A stretch of DNA of 64,000 nt from Thermoanaerobaculia bacterium (GTDB lineage: Bacteria; Acidobacteriota; Thermoanaerobaculia; Multivoradales; Multivoraceae): the NCBI GenBank assembly GCA_022822365.1, contig JAJEBV010000008.1:233524-297523 (forward strand), in the 5' to 3' direction. Below the pieces are notes generated by a model. The model was not told the origin of the DNA and did not search any database. It worked only from the letters and a program-made list of their open reading frames with translations. This document shows positions 1-9,200 of the stretch, piece after piece. Both the position numbers and the translations under genes were made by a program. Position 1 is the first letter of the stretch. Every line of letters starts with the position of its first letter.

Positions 1-1
1 G

Positions 2-937
2 CCGCTGTCGATCCAGGCGCATCCGAGCCGCGAGCAGGCCGCTCACGGCTTCGCGGCCCAATCCACAGGCGGGACCGAGCCCGGAGGCGCTCCCGGCAGC
101 TACCGGGACCCGAACCACAAGCCGGAGCTGCTCTACGCGTTGACCCCCTTTTCCGCCCTCTCCGGCTTCCGGCCGCCCGTGGAAGCGGCACGCCTGCTCG
201 GCGCGCTTGGCCTGGAAGAACTCGAACCGCACGTCCGGCGCCTCGGATCGGAGGGAGCGGCCGCCTACCGGCCCTTGCTCGAAGCGCTCCGCGGGCCCGG
301 CGGCACCAACATGGCCGCCAGAGCCGTTGACGCCGCCCGGCGCGCCTCGAAGGACGCTGGCCCCGGACGGCGGGACGCAGCACGCTGGATCGAGCGAATC
401 GCCGTGTTCCATCCCGAAGACCCACTGGTCATCGCACCCTTGATCCTGCGACTGGTCCATCTCGACCAGGGGCAGGCACTCTTCACGGGACCTGGCGTGC
501 CGCACAGTTACCTGGAGGGCTCGGGGGTCGAGGTCATGGCCAACTCCGACAACGTCCTGCGCCTCGGGCTCACGTCCAAACGGGTGGACGCCCGCGCGCT
601 CCTCGACATCCTCGTCTACGAGGCCGCGGGAGACGCCAGTCTGGCGCCCGAAGTCGAGGAACTGCCCTGGGGACGGCGTACCAGCTTCACGCCGCCGGTC
701 GAGGACTTCCGGTTGGACGTCCTGAGCCTGACCGGCCGCTCCCCCGCGCCGCTCACCGACGACAACGGTGTGCGAGTCGTCCTCGCCCTCGAAGGCGAAG
801 TCGAGGCGCGCAACGTCGCCGGCTCCGAGCGGCTACTCCCCGGGCAGGCGGCACTGCTGAGCGCGTCCGCGACGGCCGTCACCGCGACCGGCCCCGGAAC
901 GGTCGCCCTGACGAGGCCGAACCGCCGGGAAACCTAG
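2..937 (+). CDS. manA: mannose-6-phosphate isomerase, class I (5' partial)
   Basis: Interconverts mannose 6-phosphate and fructose 6-phosphate in the cytoplasm, feeding GDP-mannose synthesis or mannose use. The gene enters from outside the window: the open frame continues to base 2 and already reads PLSIQAHPS, then DPNHKPELLYALTPF, both hallmarks of type I phosphomannose isomerase and close to the zinc-binding cupin core. Further on GPGVPHSYLEG and EVMANSDNVLRLGLTSK match the conserved C-terminal half. About 311 residues are visible; a complete protein is near 390. An ATG at 140 is internal and not the start. The stop codon shares the tetranucleotide CTAG with the stop of the convergent gene. 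Family assignment is secure. Confidence 0.93.
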   Translation, partial: PLSIQAHPSREQAAHGFAAQSTGGTEPGGAPGSYRDPNHKPELLYALTPFSALSGFRPPVEAARLLGALGLEELEPHVRRLGSEGAAAYRPLLEALRGPGGTNMAARAVDAARRASKDAGPGRRDAARWIERIAVFHPEDPLVIAPLILRLVHLDQGQALFTGPGVPHSYLEGSGVEVMANSDNVLRLGLTSKRVDARALLDILVYEAAGDASLAPEVEELPWGRRTSFTPPVEDFRLDVLSLTGRSPAPLTDDNGVRVVLALEGEVEARNVAGSERLLPGQAALLSASATAVTATGPGTVALTRPNRRET

Positions 938-1527
938 CCGGAGGACGCTTTCTTCGCGGCCCGTTCCGCCTTGCGCCGGCGTCCCATCTGGAACGCCACC
1001 CCGACCACGATCAGCACCGCGACACCGGCATGCGCGGCCAACCCTTCGAGGCCGACGGCCGCCATGATGAGCAGGGCGCCGATGAACGACGAGACGACGA
1101 TCAGCGCCGTCTCGAAGACGACACGAAGCAGCCACGCGCCGAGTACCGCGGCCGCCGCGATCACGATCCACCACAGGATGTCCCAGCGGACGCCGAAGAA
1201 GCTGATCGCCCACAGCGCCGCCCCGGCGCCCAGCAGGGCGCCAGCCAGGGCAACCGCGACCTTGCGCACGATGAAGGCAAGCAGCGCGGCGAGAACACCG
1301 ACGCCGACCGCGACCATCAGGCGCATCTCGCTTGCCAGAGGCAGCAGATCCTCGGGAACGCCGTAGACGACGAAGAAACCGACCAGACCGATCAACGCCG
1401 TGTAGAGCTGACGCCCCAGGAAGAGCAGCAGCAGGCCCGCGACCACCCACAACCAGGGGGGGCCGAGAGCACCCTCGCTGCCGAAGCGGCCGAGGCTGAC
1501 TCCGTCGCTCCAGAGGCTGATGTTCAT
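934..1527 (-). CDS. multipass membrane protein, DUF4203-like
   Basis: A 197-residue integral membrane protein of unknown function. Six or seven hydrophobic segments follow one another, beginning near WLWVVAGLLLLFLG, and the protein ends in a short basic tail (GRRRKAERAAKK). The alternation of glycine-rich hydrophobic helices and the length resemble DUF4203/TM7SF3-type proteins, but this is a resemblance only. I chose the ATG at 1527 because it overlaps the TGA of the upstream S41 peptidase as ATGA, implying translational coupling; an upstream ATG at 1560 would lie inside the peptidase. The two genes probably form a transcription unit. The stop overlaps the manA stop on the other strand. Confidence 0.7.
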   Translation of the reverse strand: MNISLWSDGVSLGRFGSEGALGPPWLWVVAGLLLLFLGRQLYTALIGLVGFFVVYGVPEDLLPLASEMRLMVAVGVGVLAALLAFIVRKVAVALAGALLGAGAALWAISFFGVRWDILWWIVIAAAAVLGAWLLRVVFETALIVVSSFIGALLIMAAVGLEGLAAHAGVAVLIVVGVAFQMGRRRKAERAAKKASSG

Positions 1528-2960
1528 GCGCCATCCCCTGCGAGCTCGGAGACGATCCACGCCAGCGCCGCCGCGCGTGGCTCGTCCCTTCCGGCGAGAA
1601 GCCCCTCGCGGGTTGGCGACACCGGAGACTCGGGCTCCACCGGCCTGCCCTCGACCCGTTCGCCGCTGGGCCGCTCGAAGTCGGCGATCGCGTGCATCAG
1701 CAGGTCGCCGTTCGGCATCCTCTCGATGACCGACGGCAGCGCCGCCGCGGCGGTCGGCTCTCCGAACAGCCTCGCCCGGTCATGGTCCTGGAGGCCGGCG
1801 GCGAAGATCTCGCTGGTGCTGGCGCTGCCGCCGTCGATCAGCACGGCCACCGGACCGGCGAAGATCTCGATCCTCTGGCTGGCGCTCGAGACCTGCCGCG
1901 GAAAGACGACCAGATTCAGTTCCGTGTTCCGGTTCTTCATCCGGCCCAGAACGACCCTTTCGCCGAGCAGGTAGCCGGCCACACCAACGGCCGTCCCGGC
2001 GACACCGCCGGGATTGCCCCGAAGATCGATCAGTACGCCGTCGACGGCCGGCGCGCCCTCGGCGGGTTCACCGTACAGCGCCGCTTCGAACGCCTCGATC
2101 ACGGGAATCAGCCAGACGTTGAAGCGCACCGCCAGCACGCGGCCGGCGCCGGTTTCCAGCACCTCGGTCTCGAACAGGTAGCGCATCTTCGGCAGGTTGC
2201 CGAATCCGATCTCCACGGCGTCGGGATGGTGGGCCCGTTCGAGTTCGAACGTGGACCGACCGCCCGCCGGGTCCGAGAACTCCACCGCGACCGGATCCCC
2301 CGGATCCCCGAAGAGCAGGCCCTCGACGGCCCGCAACCGCACCATTCCCGCGACCCAGGGATCGAGGGATTCCAGTTCGAGGCAACCCGCGAGCGGCGCG
2401 AGGTTCTGGCTCTGGACCCGAACGAGCTCGAGTCCGGTGCGGAGGCCTTGACGGTCCGCGGACGAACCGGGTTCGACCCGGCTCACGACGGGCGTCGAGT
2501 CGACGTAGCGAACATCGAATCCCGGACCCGCGTCCGACGCGGCAGAGCCGCCGGCGCCCGCCACGGCCCGCATCAACGCCCGCGTGCACCTGCCCGTGTC
2601 GCCCAAGTCGTCCACCGGCGACGGGCTCTCGACCGAACCCGGCCCCGGCAGAACGCCGAAGTGGGACTGGCCCAGCCGCGAGAGCATGTCCTGCAGGACG
2701 AGACGCAGTTCGCCGTTGTTCGCCGCGGCCCGGGCACGGGGCCGCAGCTCATCGCCGACCGCCTGCCAGTCGACGCCGCCCATCGACTGGTCCCAGAACG
2801 TGTCGGCGATCTTCCGCCAGGCGAAGTCGAAGGTCTCGACGTTCAGGTCTGCCGACGGTCCGGCCGGCTGCTCCGGAGACTGCCCGACGGCCGCGGCCGC
2901 TATCGCGAGGCCGAGAACCGCGAGCCGCACGGTCTGGCGCCATCGATCCACATCCTGCAT
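1524..2960 (-). CDS. S41 family peptidase with PDZ-like region, exported
   Basis: A 478-residue predicted exported serine peptidase of the C-terminal-processing (S41) family. A signal peptide (VRLAVLGLAIAAAAVGQ) covers residues 11-27. A divergent PDZ-like segment lies around residues 150-190 (VSRVEPGSSADRQGLRTG). The catalytic core shows IDLRGNPGG (311-319) and GGSASTSEIFAAGLQD (378-393) with the expected serine. In tail-specific proteases a lysine follows in GKGT; here the equivalent stretch reads GEPTAAAALPS, so the lysine is absent, as I recall for a common subgroup of S41 proteins. The start ATG has no ribosome site but carries TAGCAT eight bases upstream, consistent with a leaderless message. 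Likely co-transcribed with the membrane protein downstream. Substrate unknown. Confidence 0.85.
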   Translation of the reverse strand: MQDVDRWRQTVRLAVLGLAIAAAAVGQSPEQPAGPSADLNVETFDFAWRKIADTFWDQSMGGVDWQAVGDELRPRARAAANNGELRLVLQDMLSRLGQSHFGVLPGPGSVESPSPVDDLGDTGRCTRALMRAVAGAGGSAASDAGPGFDVRYVDSTPVVSRVEPGSSADRQGLRTGLELVRVQSQNLAPLAGCLELESLDPWVAGMVRLRAVEGLLFGDPGDPVAVEFSDPAGGRSTFELERAHHPDAVEIGFGNLPKMRYLFETEVLETGAGRVLAVRFNVWLIPVIEAFEAALYGEPAEGAPAVDGVLIDLRGNPGGVAGTAVGVAGYLLGERVVLGRMKNRNTELNLVVFPRQVSSASQRIEIFAGPVAVLIDGGSASTSEIFAAGLQDHDRARLFGEPTAAAALPSVIERMPNGDLLMHAIADFERPSGERVEGRPVEPESPVSPTREGLLAGRDEPRAAALAWIVSELAGDGA

Positions 2961-2968
2961 GGTCGCGA

Positions 2969-2974
2969 ATGCTA
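2969..2974 (-). promoter_or_regulatory. candidate -10 of a leaderless promoter for the S41 peptidase gene
   Basis: TAGCAT read on the minus strand, eight bases before the ATG at 2960. No Shine-Dalgarno sequence is present. It shares the palindrome GCTAGC with the -10 of the divergent sixA gene. No convincing -35 is visible. Confidence 0.45.
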
Positions 2975-2978
2975 GCGT
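2973..2978 (+). promoter_or_regulatory. candidate -10 of a leaderless promoter for sixA
   Basis: TAGCGT lies eight bases before the GTG at 2987. It overlaps the divergent -10 on the other strand by the central TA of GCTAGC, so the two promoters could not be occupied at the same time. Confidence 0.45.
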
Positions 2979-2986
2979 CGTCTGCC

Positions 2987-3490
2987 GTGCGCGTCCTCTA
3001 CGTACTGCGGCACGGGAAGTCGGACTGGAGCGCCGCTTACGGCGGAGTCGACCATGAGCGGCCCCTGAACGCCCGGGGCCTCAAAGCCGCCCGAACGATG
3101 GGCCGGAGACTCGCCGACCGGCAGGCCCTGCCCGACCGGATCCTCTGTTCGTCCGCCGCGCGCACGCGGCAAACGATCGAACTGGCGGTCGCGGCCGGCA
3201 ACTGGAACCGCACGACGATTCTGGAGCCGGCGCTCTATCTCGCCTCCCCCGGCAGCGTGGTCGACCTCCTGCGCGACCAGTCCGACGACGCGCACTCGAT
3301 CCTGATCGTCGGCCACCAGCCCACCTGCGCGGAACTCGTCCGCCGGCTGACCGGCGACGATCCGCCCCGCTTCGTCACTGCCGCAGTGGCCTGCGTACAC
3401 CTCGACATCGCCTCATGGAGCGAGGTCGAACCCTACTGTGGCCGGCTGGCCTGGTTCAGCACGCCGCGGTCCGGCGACTGGTCCGCCTAG
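2987..3490 (+). CDS. sixA: phosphohistidine phosphatase SixA-like (histidine phosphatase superfamily)
   Basis: A 167-residue small histidine phosphatase. The N-terminus VRVLYVLRHGKSDW holds the catalytic RHG; HERPLNARGLKAA and ILCSSAARTRQTIEL follow in the usual order, and VGHQPTCAELV supplies the second catalytic histidine. SixA proteins dephosphorylate phosphohistidine on PTS or Hpt proteins, and the length matches that family; the actual substrate here is not known. I prefer the GTG at 2987, which starts directly at the domain and has TAGCGT eight bases upstream; an in-frame ATG at 2969 would overlap that hexamer. Its stop overlaps by four bases the end of the convergent dehydrogenase gene. 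Confidence 0.85.
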   Translation: MRVLYVLRHGKSDWSAAYGGVDHERPLNARGLKAARTMGRRLADRQALPDRILCSSAARTRQTIELAVAAGNWNRTTILEPALYLASPGSVVDLLRDQSDDAHSILIVGHQPTCAELVRRLTGDDPPRFVTAAVACVHLDIASWSEVEPYCGRLAWFSTPRSGDWSA

Positions 3491-4560
3491 CGGTTCGGAC
3501 CGCGCTCCATCGGCACCGGCTGCCAGCGTTCGAGCTCCACTCTCGGCAGCACCGTCGGATTCACGCAACTCATCGGCCAGCGCCCGGAGAGCGCCAGGGC
3601 GACCTCACGACCGACGCGCCGCCGCGTCTCGGGCCGCATGCGGGTGGTGGCCGAGGCGACATGCGGCGTGAGGATCACATTGTCCATCGCCAGCAGGGGG
3701 TTGTCCGCTGCCGGCGGTTCCCGCTCCAGCACGTCGAGCGCCGCGGCGGCTATCTGGCCGGTGTCCAGCGCCTCGATCAGAGCCGCCTCGTCGACCGTGG
3801 GACCGCGACCGGCATTGATCAGCACCGCGGTCTTCTTCATCGCCGCGAACTGGGGACCCGAGAGCATGTGGCGCGTCTCCCGGTTGAGTGGCGGATGCAT
3901 CGACAGATAGTCGGATCGTTCCAGCAACTCCCCGAAGCTGACCGGTTCGACGCCTTCTCCCGTCATCTTCAGTTCACTGACGTAGGGGTCGTGCGCGATG
4001 ACCTGCAGGCCGAAGGGCTTCGCGCGCCGCGCGACCGCCCGCGCCACGTTGCCGAACGAGATCAGACCGAGGGTCTGGCCCCAAAGCCGCGGCACCTCGT
4101 TGAGCAGGGGCCGGCCCTGGAACCAGTCGCCGCGGCGGACCATCGAGTCCATCTCGCGCATCCGCCGCGCGCCGGCCAGAAGCAGCGCCATCGTGTGGTC
4201 GGCCACCTCCTCGATGAACACGTCCGGCACGTTGGTGACCACGATGCCGGCTTCCGTCGCCGCCCCGACGTCGACCATGTCGACGCCGACGCTGCCCACG
4301 CCGATCACGATGCAATCGTCGAGACCCGCGATCACCGAGCGGCTGATGCGAAAACCCCAGGACGTGATGACGGCCGCCGCGTCCGATGCTTCGGCCAGGA
4401 ACTCCTCCTCCGACGTTGCAGCCACCTCGACCAGTTCCGCCACCGGAAGGAGCGCCTCCAGCTCGAAGGTGTATCGCGTGTCGACGGAGGGCGCCTTGGC
4501 GATCCCCGGCAACTGGACGACGACTTTCTGCCTGGCGGGCTGGTTCACGGGCTGATTCAC
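3487..4560 (-). CDS. D-isomer-specific 2-hydroxyacid dehydrogenase (NAD-binding)
   Basis: A 357-residue cytoplasmic oxidoreductase of the D-2-hydroxyacid dehydrogenase family. The nucleotide-binding fold is marked by GLISFGNVARAVA (about 165-177). The three catalytic positions are visible: R252 in NAGRGPTVDE, E281 in EREPP and H300 in LTPHVASAT. IGVGSVGVDMVDV and VTNVPDVFIEEVADHTMALLL are typical of the glyoxylate/hydroxypyruvate or phosphoglycerate dehydrogenase subgroup. The start is the GTG at 4560, whose GTGA overlaps the stop of the acyl-CoA synthetase gene, indicating coupling in one operon. Extending the frame upstream only reads through the synthetase gene in another frame. The physiological substrate cannot be told from the sequence. 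Confidence 0.9.
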   Translation of the reverse strand: MNQPVNQPARQKVVVQLPGIAKAPSVDTRYTFELEALLPVAELVEVAATSEEEFLAEASDAAAVITSWGFRISRSVIAGLDDCIVIGVGSVGVDMVDVGAATEAGIVVTNVPDVFIEEVADHTMALLLAGARRMREMDSMVRRGDWFQGRPLLNEVPRLWGQTLGLISFGNVARAVARRAKPFGLQVIAHDPYVSELKMTGEGVEPVSFGELLERSDYLSMHPPLNRETRHMLSGPQFAAMKKTAVLINAGRGPTVDEAALIEALDTGQIAAAALDVLEREPPAADNPLLAMDNVILTPHVASATTRMRPETRRRVGREVALALSGRWPMSCVNPTVLPRVELERWQPVPMERGPNR

Positions 4561-6236
4561 CGCGCCGACTCCTGCGAACCGAGTTTCGCCACCGCCCAGT
4601 CCCGCAGGCCGTTGTAGTCGGCTTTGCCGTTCGCCGCTCGCCCGACGCTGTCCCGCACCAGGACGCGTTTCGGCGCCTTGTACGAGGCCAGCTCCTGCTT
4701 GACCCAGCCGATCACGTCCGGCTCGCTGAAACGCGTCGGATCGTCCAGTTCCACCACCGCGGTGACCGCCTGACCAAACCGCTCGTGCGGCACGCCGACA
4801 CAGACCGCATCGCGCACGACGGGATGGGTCTTCAGCACCTCCTCGACCTCTTCCGGGAAGATCTTCTCGCCGCCGCTGTTGATGCACACGGAGCCTCGGC
4901 CATAGAGCTTGAGCGAGCCGTCCGCCTCGACCGTCGCGTAGTCGCCGGCCATCGAGTAGCGGACGCCGTCCGCCTCGACGAAGGTGGCGGCCGTCTTCTC
5001 GGGATCCTTGTAGTAACCGAGCGGGATGTGGCCGGTCACGGCGATGCGGCCGAGCACGCCCGAGCCGGGTTCGACCTTCCGGCCGTCGTCGTCGAGCACG
5101 CAGGCGTTGTCGCCGAGCACGAAGGAGGCCGTTTCGCTTGCCTCGCCGGCGGTCGAATCCGAACGGCCCATGCCGATCGACTCGGACGAACCCAGGCTGT
5201 CGGTCAGGATGGTCTCCGGCGGACAGTGGCGCAGGAAGTCGCGCTTGACCTCGGCACTCCACATCGCGCCGGACGAAACGACGACCTCGAGGCTCGACAG
5301 GTCGAAGTGGCCGGGGTCCTCCTCGAGCGCCAGGACCATCGGCCGGGCGAACGCGTCGCCGACGATGGCCATCGCATTGATCCCCTCCCTGGTGATCGCC
5401 TCGAGGGTTGCGACCGCGTCGAAGCGACGGTTGGCGAGGGTCACGACACAGCCGCCGTTCAGCATGCCGCCCAGCGCGGTGAGAAAGCCGGTTCCGTGCA
5501 TCAGGGGACAGGAAGGCAGCGAAACCCGCCGCATCAGGAGCTCGTCGAACTGGGGTTTCAGGCCCTCGATGCCATCAGACAGGTCGAAGGGATCCAGGCG
5601 GCCGTCGTTGCTGATGTGCCAGAGATCGTCCAACCGCCACATGACGCCCTTGGGCATGCCGGTCGTGCCGCCCGTGTACAGAAGCCACAGGTCGTCGCCG
5701 CTGCGCGGCCAGGGCGCCTCGAAGCCGAGCGAGTCGCCAGGCAAGTCGCCTGAACGTGGCGCGGACCCGGCCGCCTCTTCGTAGGGGATCGCCCACTCGG
5801 GGCATGGACCCGAGCCGTCGTCGACCCACAACCAGGTGTGAATCGCCGGCATCTTCGCCCGGAGATCCGCGATCCGCGACGCGAAGCAGCCGTGGAAGAT
5901 CACGGCCACGACATCGGCGTTGTCCCAGAGGTAGAGCAGCTCTCCCTCGACGTAGCGGTAGTTCGTGTTGACCGGAACCAGCGACGCCTTGAAGCAGGCC
6001 AGCACCGACTCCATGTACTCGGGCGCGTTGTAGAGGTACTGCGCCACCTTGTCCTGGTGTTTCGCGCCGCGTTCGACCAGCGTGGCCGCCACGCCGTTCG
6101 CCCGGCGGTGCATCTCCGCCTGCGAGTACCGGCGGCTCGGGGCGCCGCCCAGGGGATCGATGAACGCCTGCGCCGGGGCCTCCGGCCGGTGCTCGGCGAT
6201 CGCTTCGAGAATGTCCGCGTGATGCCAGTCGCTCAT
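4557..6236 (-). CDS. acyl-CoA synthetase (AMP-forming, FadD-type)
   Basis: A 559-residue adenylate-forming enzyme that activates a carboxylic acid with ATP and couples it to CoA. The phosphate-binding loop YTGGTTGMPKGVMW is at about 187-200. The C-terminal hinge and lysine region reads SGGEKIFPEEVEEVLKTHP and later SYKAPKRVLVRD. The YTGGTTGMPKGVMW form resembles mycobacterial FadD19/FadD17-like enzymes acting on branched or steroid side-chain acids, but the substrate is unproven. The ATG at 6236 starts the family-typical N-terminus and has TAGATT eight bases upstream with no ribosome site. The following dehydrogenase is translationally coupled. With IcmF and an enoyl-CoA hydratase elsewhere in the window it suggests acyl-CoA catabolism. 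Confidence 0.92.
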   Translation of the reverse strand: MSDWHHADILEAIAEHRPEAPAQAFIDPLGGAPSRRYSQAEMHRRANGVAATLVERGAKHQDKVAQYLYNAPEYMESVLACFKASLVPVNTNYRYVEGELLYLWDNADVVAVIFHGCFASRIADLRAKMPAIHTWLWVDDGSGPCPEWAIPYEEAAGSAPRSGDLPGDSLGFEAPWPRSGDDLWLLYTGGTTGMPKGVMWRLDDLWHISNDGRLDPFDLSDGIEGLKPQFDELLMRRVSLPSCPLMHGTGFLTALGGMLNGGCVVTLANRRFDAVATLEAITREGINAMAIVGDAFARPMVLALEEDPGHFDLSSLEVVVSSGAMWSAEVKRDFLRHCPPETILTDSLGSSESIGMGRSDSTAGEASETASFVLGDNACVLDDDGRKVEPGSGVLGRIAVTGHIPLGYYKDPEKTAATFVEADGVRYSMAGDYATVEADGSLKLYGRGSVCINSGGEKIFPEEVEEVLKTHPVVRDAVCVGVPHERFGQAVTAVVELDDPTRFSEPDVIGWVKQELASYKAPKRVLVRDSVGRAANGKADYNGLRDWAVAKLGSQESAR

Positions 6237-6244
6237 GGGCGCGC

Positions 6245-6250
6245 AATCTA
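6245..6250 (-). promoter_or_regulatory. candidate -10 of a leaderless promoter for the acyl-CoA synthetase gene
   Basis: TAGATT on the minus strand (extended form GCTAGATT), eight bases before the ATG at 6236, with no Shine-Dalgarno sequence. Confidence 0.45.
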
Positions 6251-6271
6251 GCAGCCGACAAGATCCCCCGC

Positions 6272-6277
6272 TACGCT
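6272..6277 (+). promoter_or_regulatory. candidate -10 of a leaderless promoter for the matrixin/CARDB gene
   Basis: TACGCT (extended GCTACGCT), seven bases before the GTG start at 6285. The same hexamer at similar spacing precedes the photolyase and RbsB-like genes. Confidence 0.45.
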
Positions 6278-6284
6278 TGAACCC

Positions 6285-9200
6285 GTGGAGCGCAACGCGC
6301 AAGGGGACACCACCGAAAACGGACCAGTTTCCGCCCCTCTCGGAGCAAGCCTGGCCGCTGTGCTCGTGGCGCTCATGCTCCAGACACCGGCCGCACGCGC
6401 CATCGTCTACGTCATGCCGACGGACGAGAGCATGGTGGACCGGTCGCCCATCATCGTCTTCGGACAAGTCCTGAGCGTTCAACCGGGGCCCGCCGGAGCC
6501 TCTCCGACGACCGAGTACCTGTTCGCGGTCGAGGAGGTGCTGAAGGGCTTCGTGGGAGGCAGCAGCATCATGGTCCGGCAGCCGGGGGGTGTCTCCGGCG
6601 GCACGATGATGAACGTAGTGGGCCTGCCCATGCTGGCGGAGGGCAATCGCGTCCTGCTGTTTCTACACCCGGAGGAGAACGGCGCCCACGGCATCGTGGA
6701 GTACGGCCTCGGCATCTTCTCCGAGGCCCGAAGAGGAAACCAGGTCTTCCTGCTGCGCGAGCCCTCGCTTCATGGTGCGGTGACCCTGCCGGAAAACTCG
6801 GCGGCGCCCGAACACTCCAGGCACCACGGATACCGCGACGCGGTGGCCTTCCGGCAATGGATCGTCGACCGGGCACGCGGAACAGAACGTCCTTCCAACT
6901 ACTTCAGGCGCGACCTGCCGGAGCAGCCGACAACTGCCGTGTCGCCGTTTCGACTGACTCACTTCTGCAGTGGAGAGCCACTCCCGTCCCGGTGGCGGAA
7001 CTTCGGTCGCGGCCAGAGCGTCGAGTTCGAAGTTCTGTCGGGAGGCCAGCCCGGCATGGGCGGAGGCGGTCTGTCGCAAGTGCGCGCCGGCATGCGCGCC
7101 TGGAATGCCGACCCGGGAAGCAACGTCGACCTGGAACTCGCCGGAACCGTTTCTCCCGCGCCATACGTCGGTGAACGCGACGGAGAAAACTCGATCACGT
7201 TCGAGGACCCCCGCGACGAGGTTGAAGGGGCTTTCGTTCCGGACGCGGGCGGCACGCTCGCACTGACCTCGACCTGGTCAACCTGCGGCGCTGCACACAG
7301 CGCAGGCAGCCTTCTTGTTCGTGAGATCGTCGAGTCAAACATCACGACTCAGGACGGATTCCGGAGGTACCTGCAGCAGTTCGATTCGCGGACCGCGGCA
7401 CGCGCCTTCCAGATCGTCATGACCCACGAACTGGGCCATGCGCTGGGTATCTCTCACCCATGCGAATCCGGGGAAAGCAGTTGCAACAGCACCCGCGAAT
7501 CCTGGGGAGCGATCATGTGGTGGAGCAACCAGCCCCACCGCGAGCTGGGCACGGCGCTCCACCTCGACGACCGCGCGGCCGTCCGGCGGCTTTACCCGGA
7601 GAGAACTTACTCCCCCGCTCCCGACCTTGTGGTCGAGTCTCCGTCCGCGATCGAGAGTTCCGTCGCGCCGGGCGGCGCCTTCACTTTCTACGCGACGGTG
7701 CGGAACCGCGGCGACGACCGGTCGAGCGCCACGACCCTCCGCTACTACAGATCGTCGGACAGCACGATCACGACCTCCGACACGTCTGTCGGCAATGACA
7801 CGGTGCCCGCTCTCTCCCCTTCGGCCACGGACAGACCGTCGATCGGCCTGATGGCGCCGGGAACGCCGGGCACCTACTACTACGGCGCCTGTGTCGACTC
7901 CGTCTCCGGCGAAGCGGACACCACGAACAACTGCTCAAACGGCGTCCGCGTCACCGTCGCCGGACCATCGGCTCCGGATCTGGTCGTCGAGTCTCCCCGT
8001 TCGACGGAGGCCTCCGTGGCGCCGCGCGGCGCCTTCCGGTTCGCCGCCACGGTGCGCAACAGTGGCGACAGCCCGTCGGAAGCCACTACGCTGCGCTACT
8101 ACCGGTCGTCCGACAGCCGGATCACCACGTCCGACACGCCGATCGGCACCGATCCCGTGAGCGCGCTCTCGGCCTCGGGCACGGACAGGCAGAACATCGG
8201 CCAACGGGCGCCGTCGACTCCCGGCACCTACTACTACGGCGCCTGCGTCGATTCCGTCTCGGGTGAGGTGGACACCACGAACAACTGCTCGAGCGGCGTG
8301 CCGATCTCCGTGCTCGGAGCCACGTCAAGCTGCAGTGGAGACACCTGTCTTCTGCAAGGGGAGCGCTTCAGGGTCAAGGCCCGCTACTCGAAGGCTGGCG
8401 CCCCGAGCGAGAGCGCCGGAGCCGTCGAGGCAGCGCTGGCAGGCTCCGCCGGGCTGTTCAGCGGCGAAAGCAACGGTCCTGAGCTGCTCGTCAGGATCGT
8501 CAATCAGTGCCGCGCGACGGGCTACTGGGCCGTGTACGCGGGGGTCGCGTCGGACGCCGACTTCAGCGTTGCGGTCAGGCATGTCGAAACGAACGAACTC
8601 AAGTGGTTCCGCTCCCGGGACGGGCAGTCCATCGTCGACACGGAGGCGTTCGCCTGTACTCGGAGTGACGACCTGGTAGTGCCAGCCGGCCCGGTCAGCG
8701 ATCCGGAGAATGCAACCTGCAGCGGCGTGACCTGCCTGCTTCAGAGCAATCTCTTCAGGGTGAAGACCTGGTACTCGCAAACGGGCGGTGCGAGTCAGGC
8801 CGCCGACGCCATCCCGGTGGACCTCGGCAACGTCGCAGGCCTCTTCGCCTTCGCCAGCGGCCATTCCGAACTGCTGGTGCGGATCGCCGATACGTGCAGC
8901 ATCAGCGGACACTGGTCCGTCTACGCCGGGGGCGCCTCGGAAGCCGACTTCAACGTCGCGATCCGAGTGACCGACACGAACGAACTCAAGTGGTTCCGTT
9001 CACGCGGCGGGCAACCGGTTGCCGACTCCGAAGCGTTCGCGTGCGGCGACCGTGAGCCGCGAGTACCCGACCTGGTCGTCTCTTCCGCTTCGGCAAGCGA
9101 CGCCAGCCCCATGCCCGGCGGAACGTTCACCTTGAACGCGACGGTCGAGAACCAGGGTAACGGGCGTTCCGCCTCGACGAGCTTGCGCTACTACCGCTCG

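Noticed and set aside
6237..6482. N-terminal extension of the acyl-CoA synthetase gene
   Set aside because: The extension runs antisense into the matrixin gene and has no family similarity; the ATG at 6236 matches the family N-terminus.
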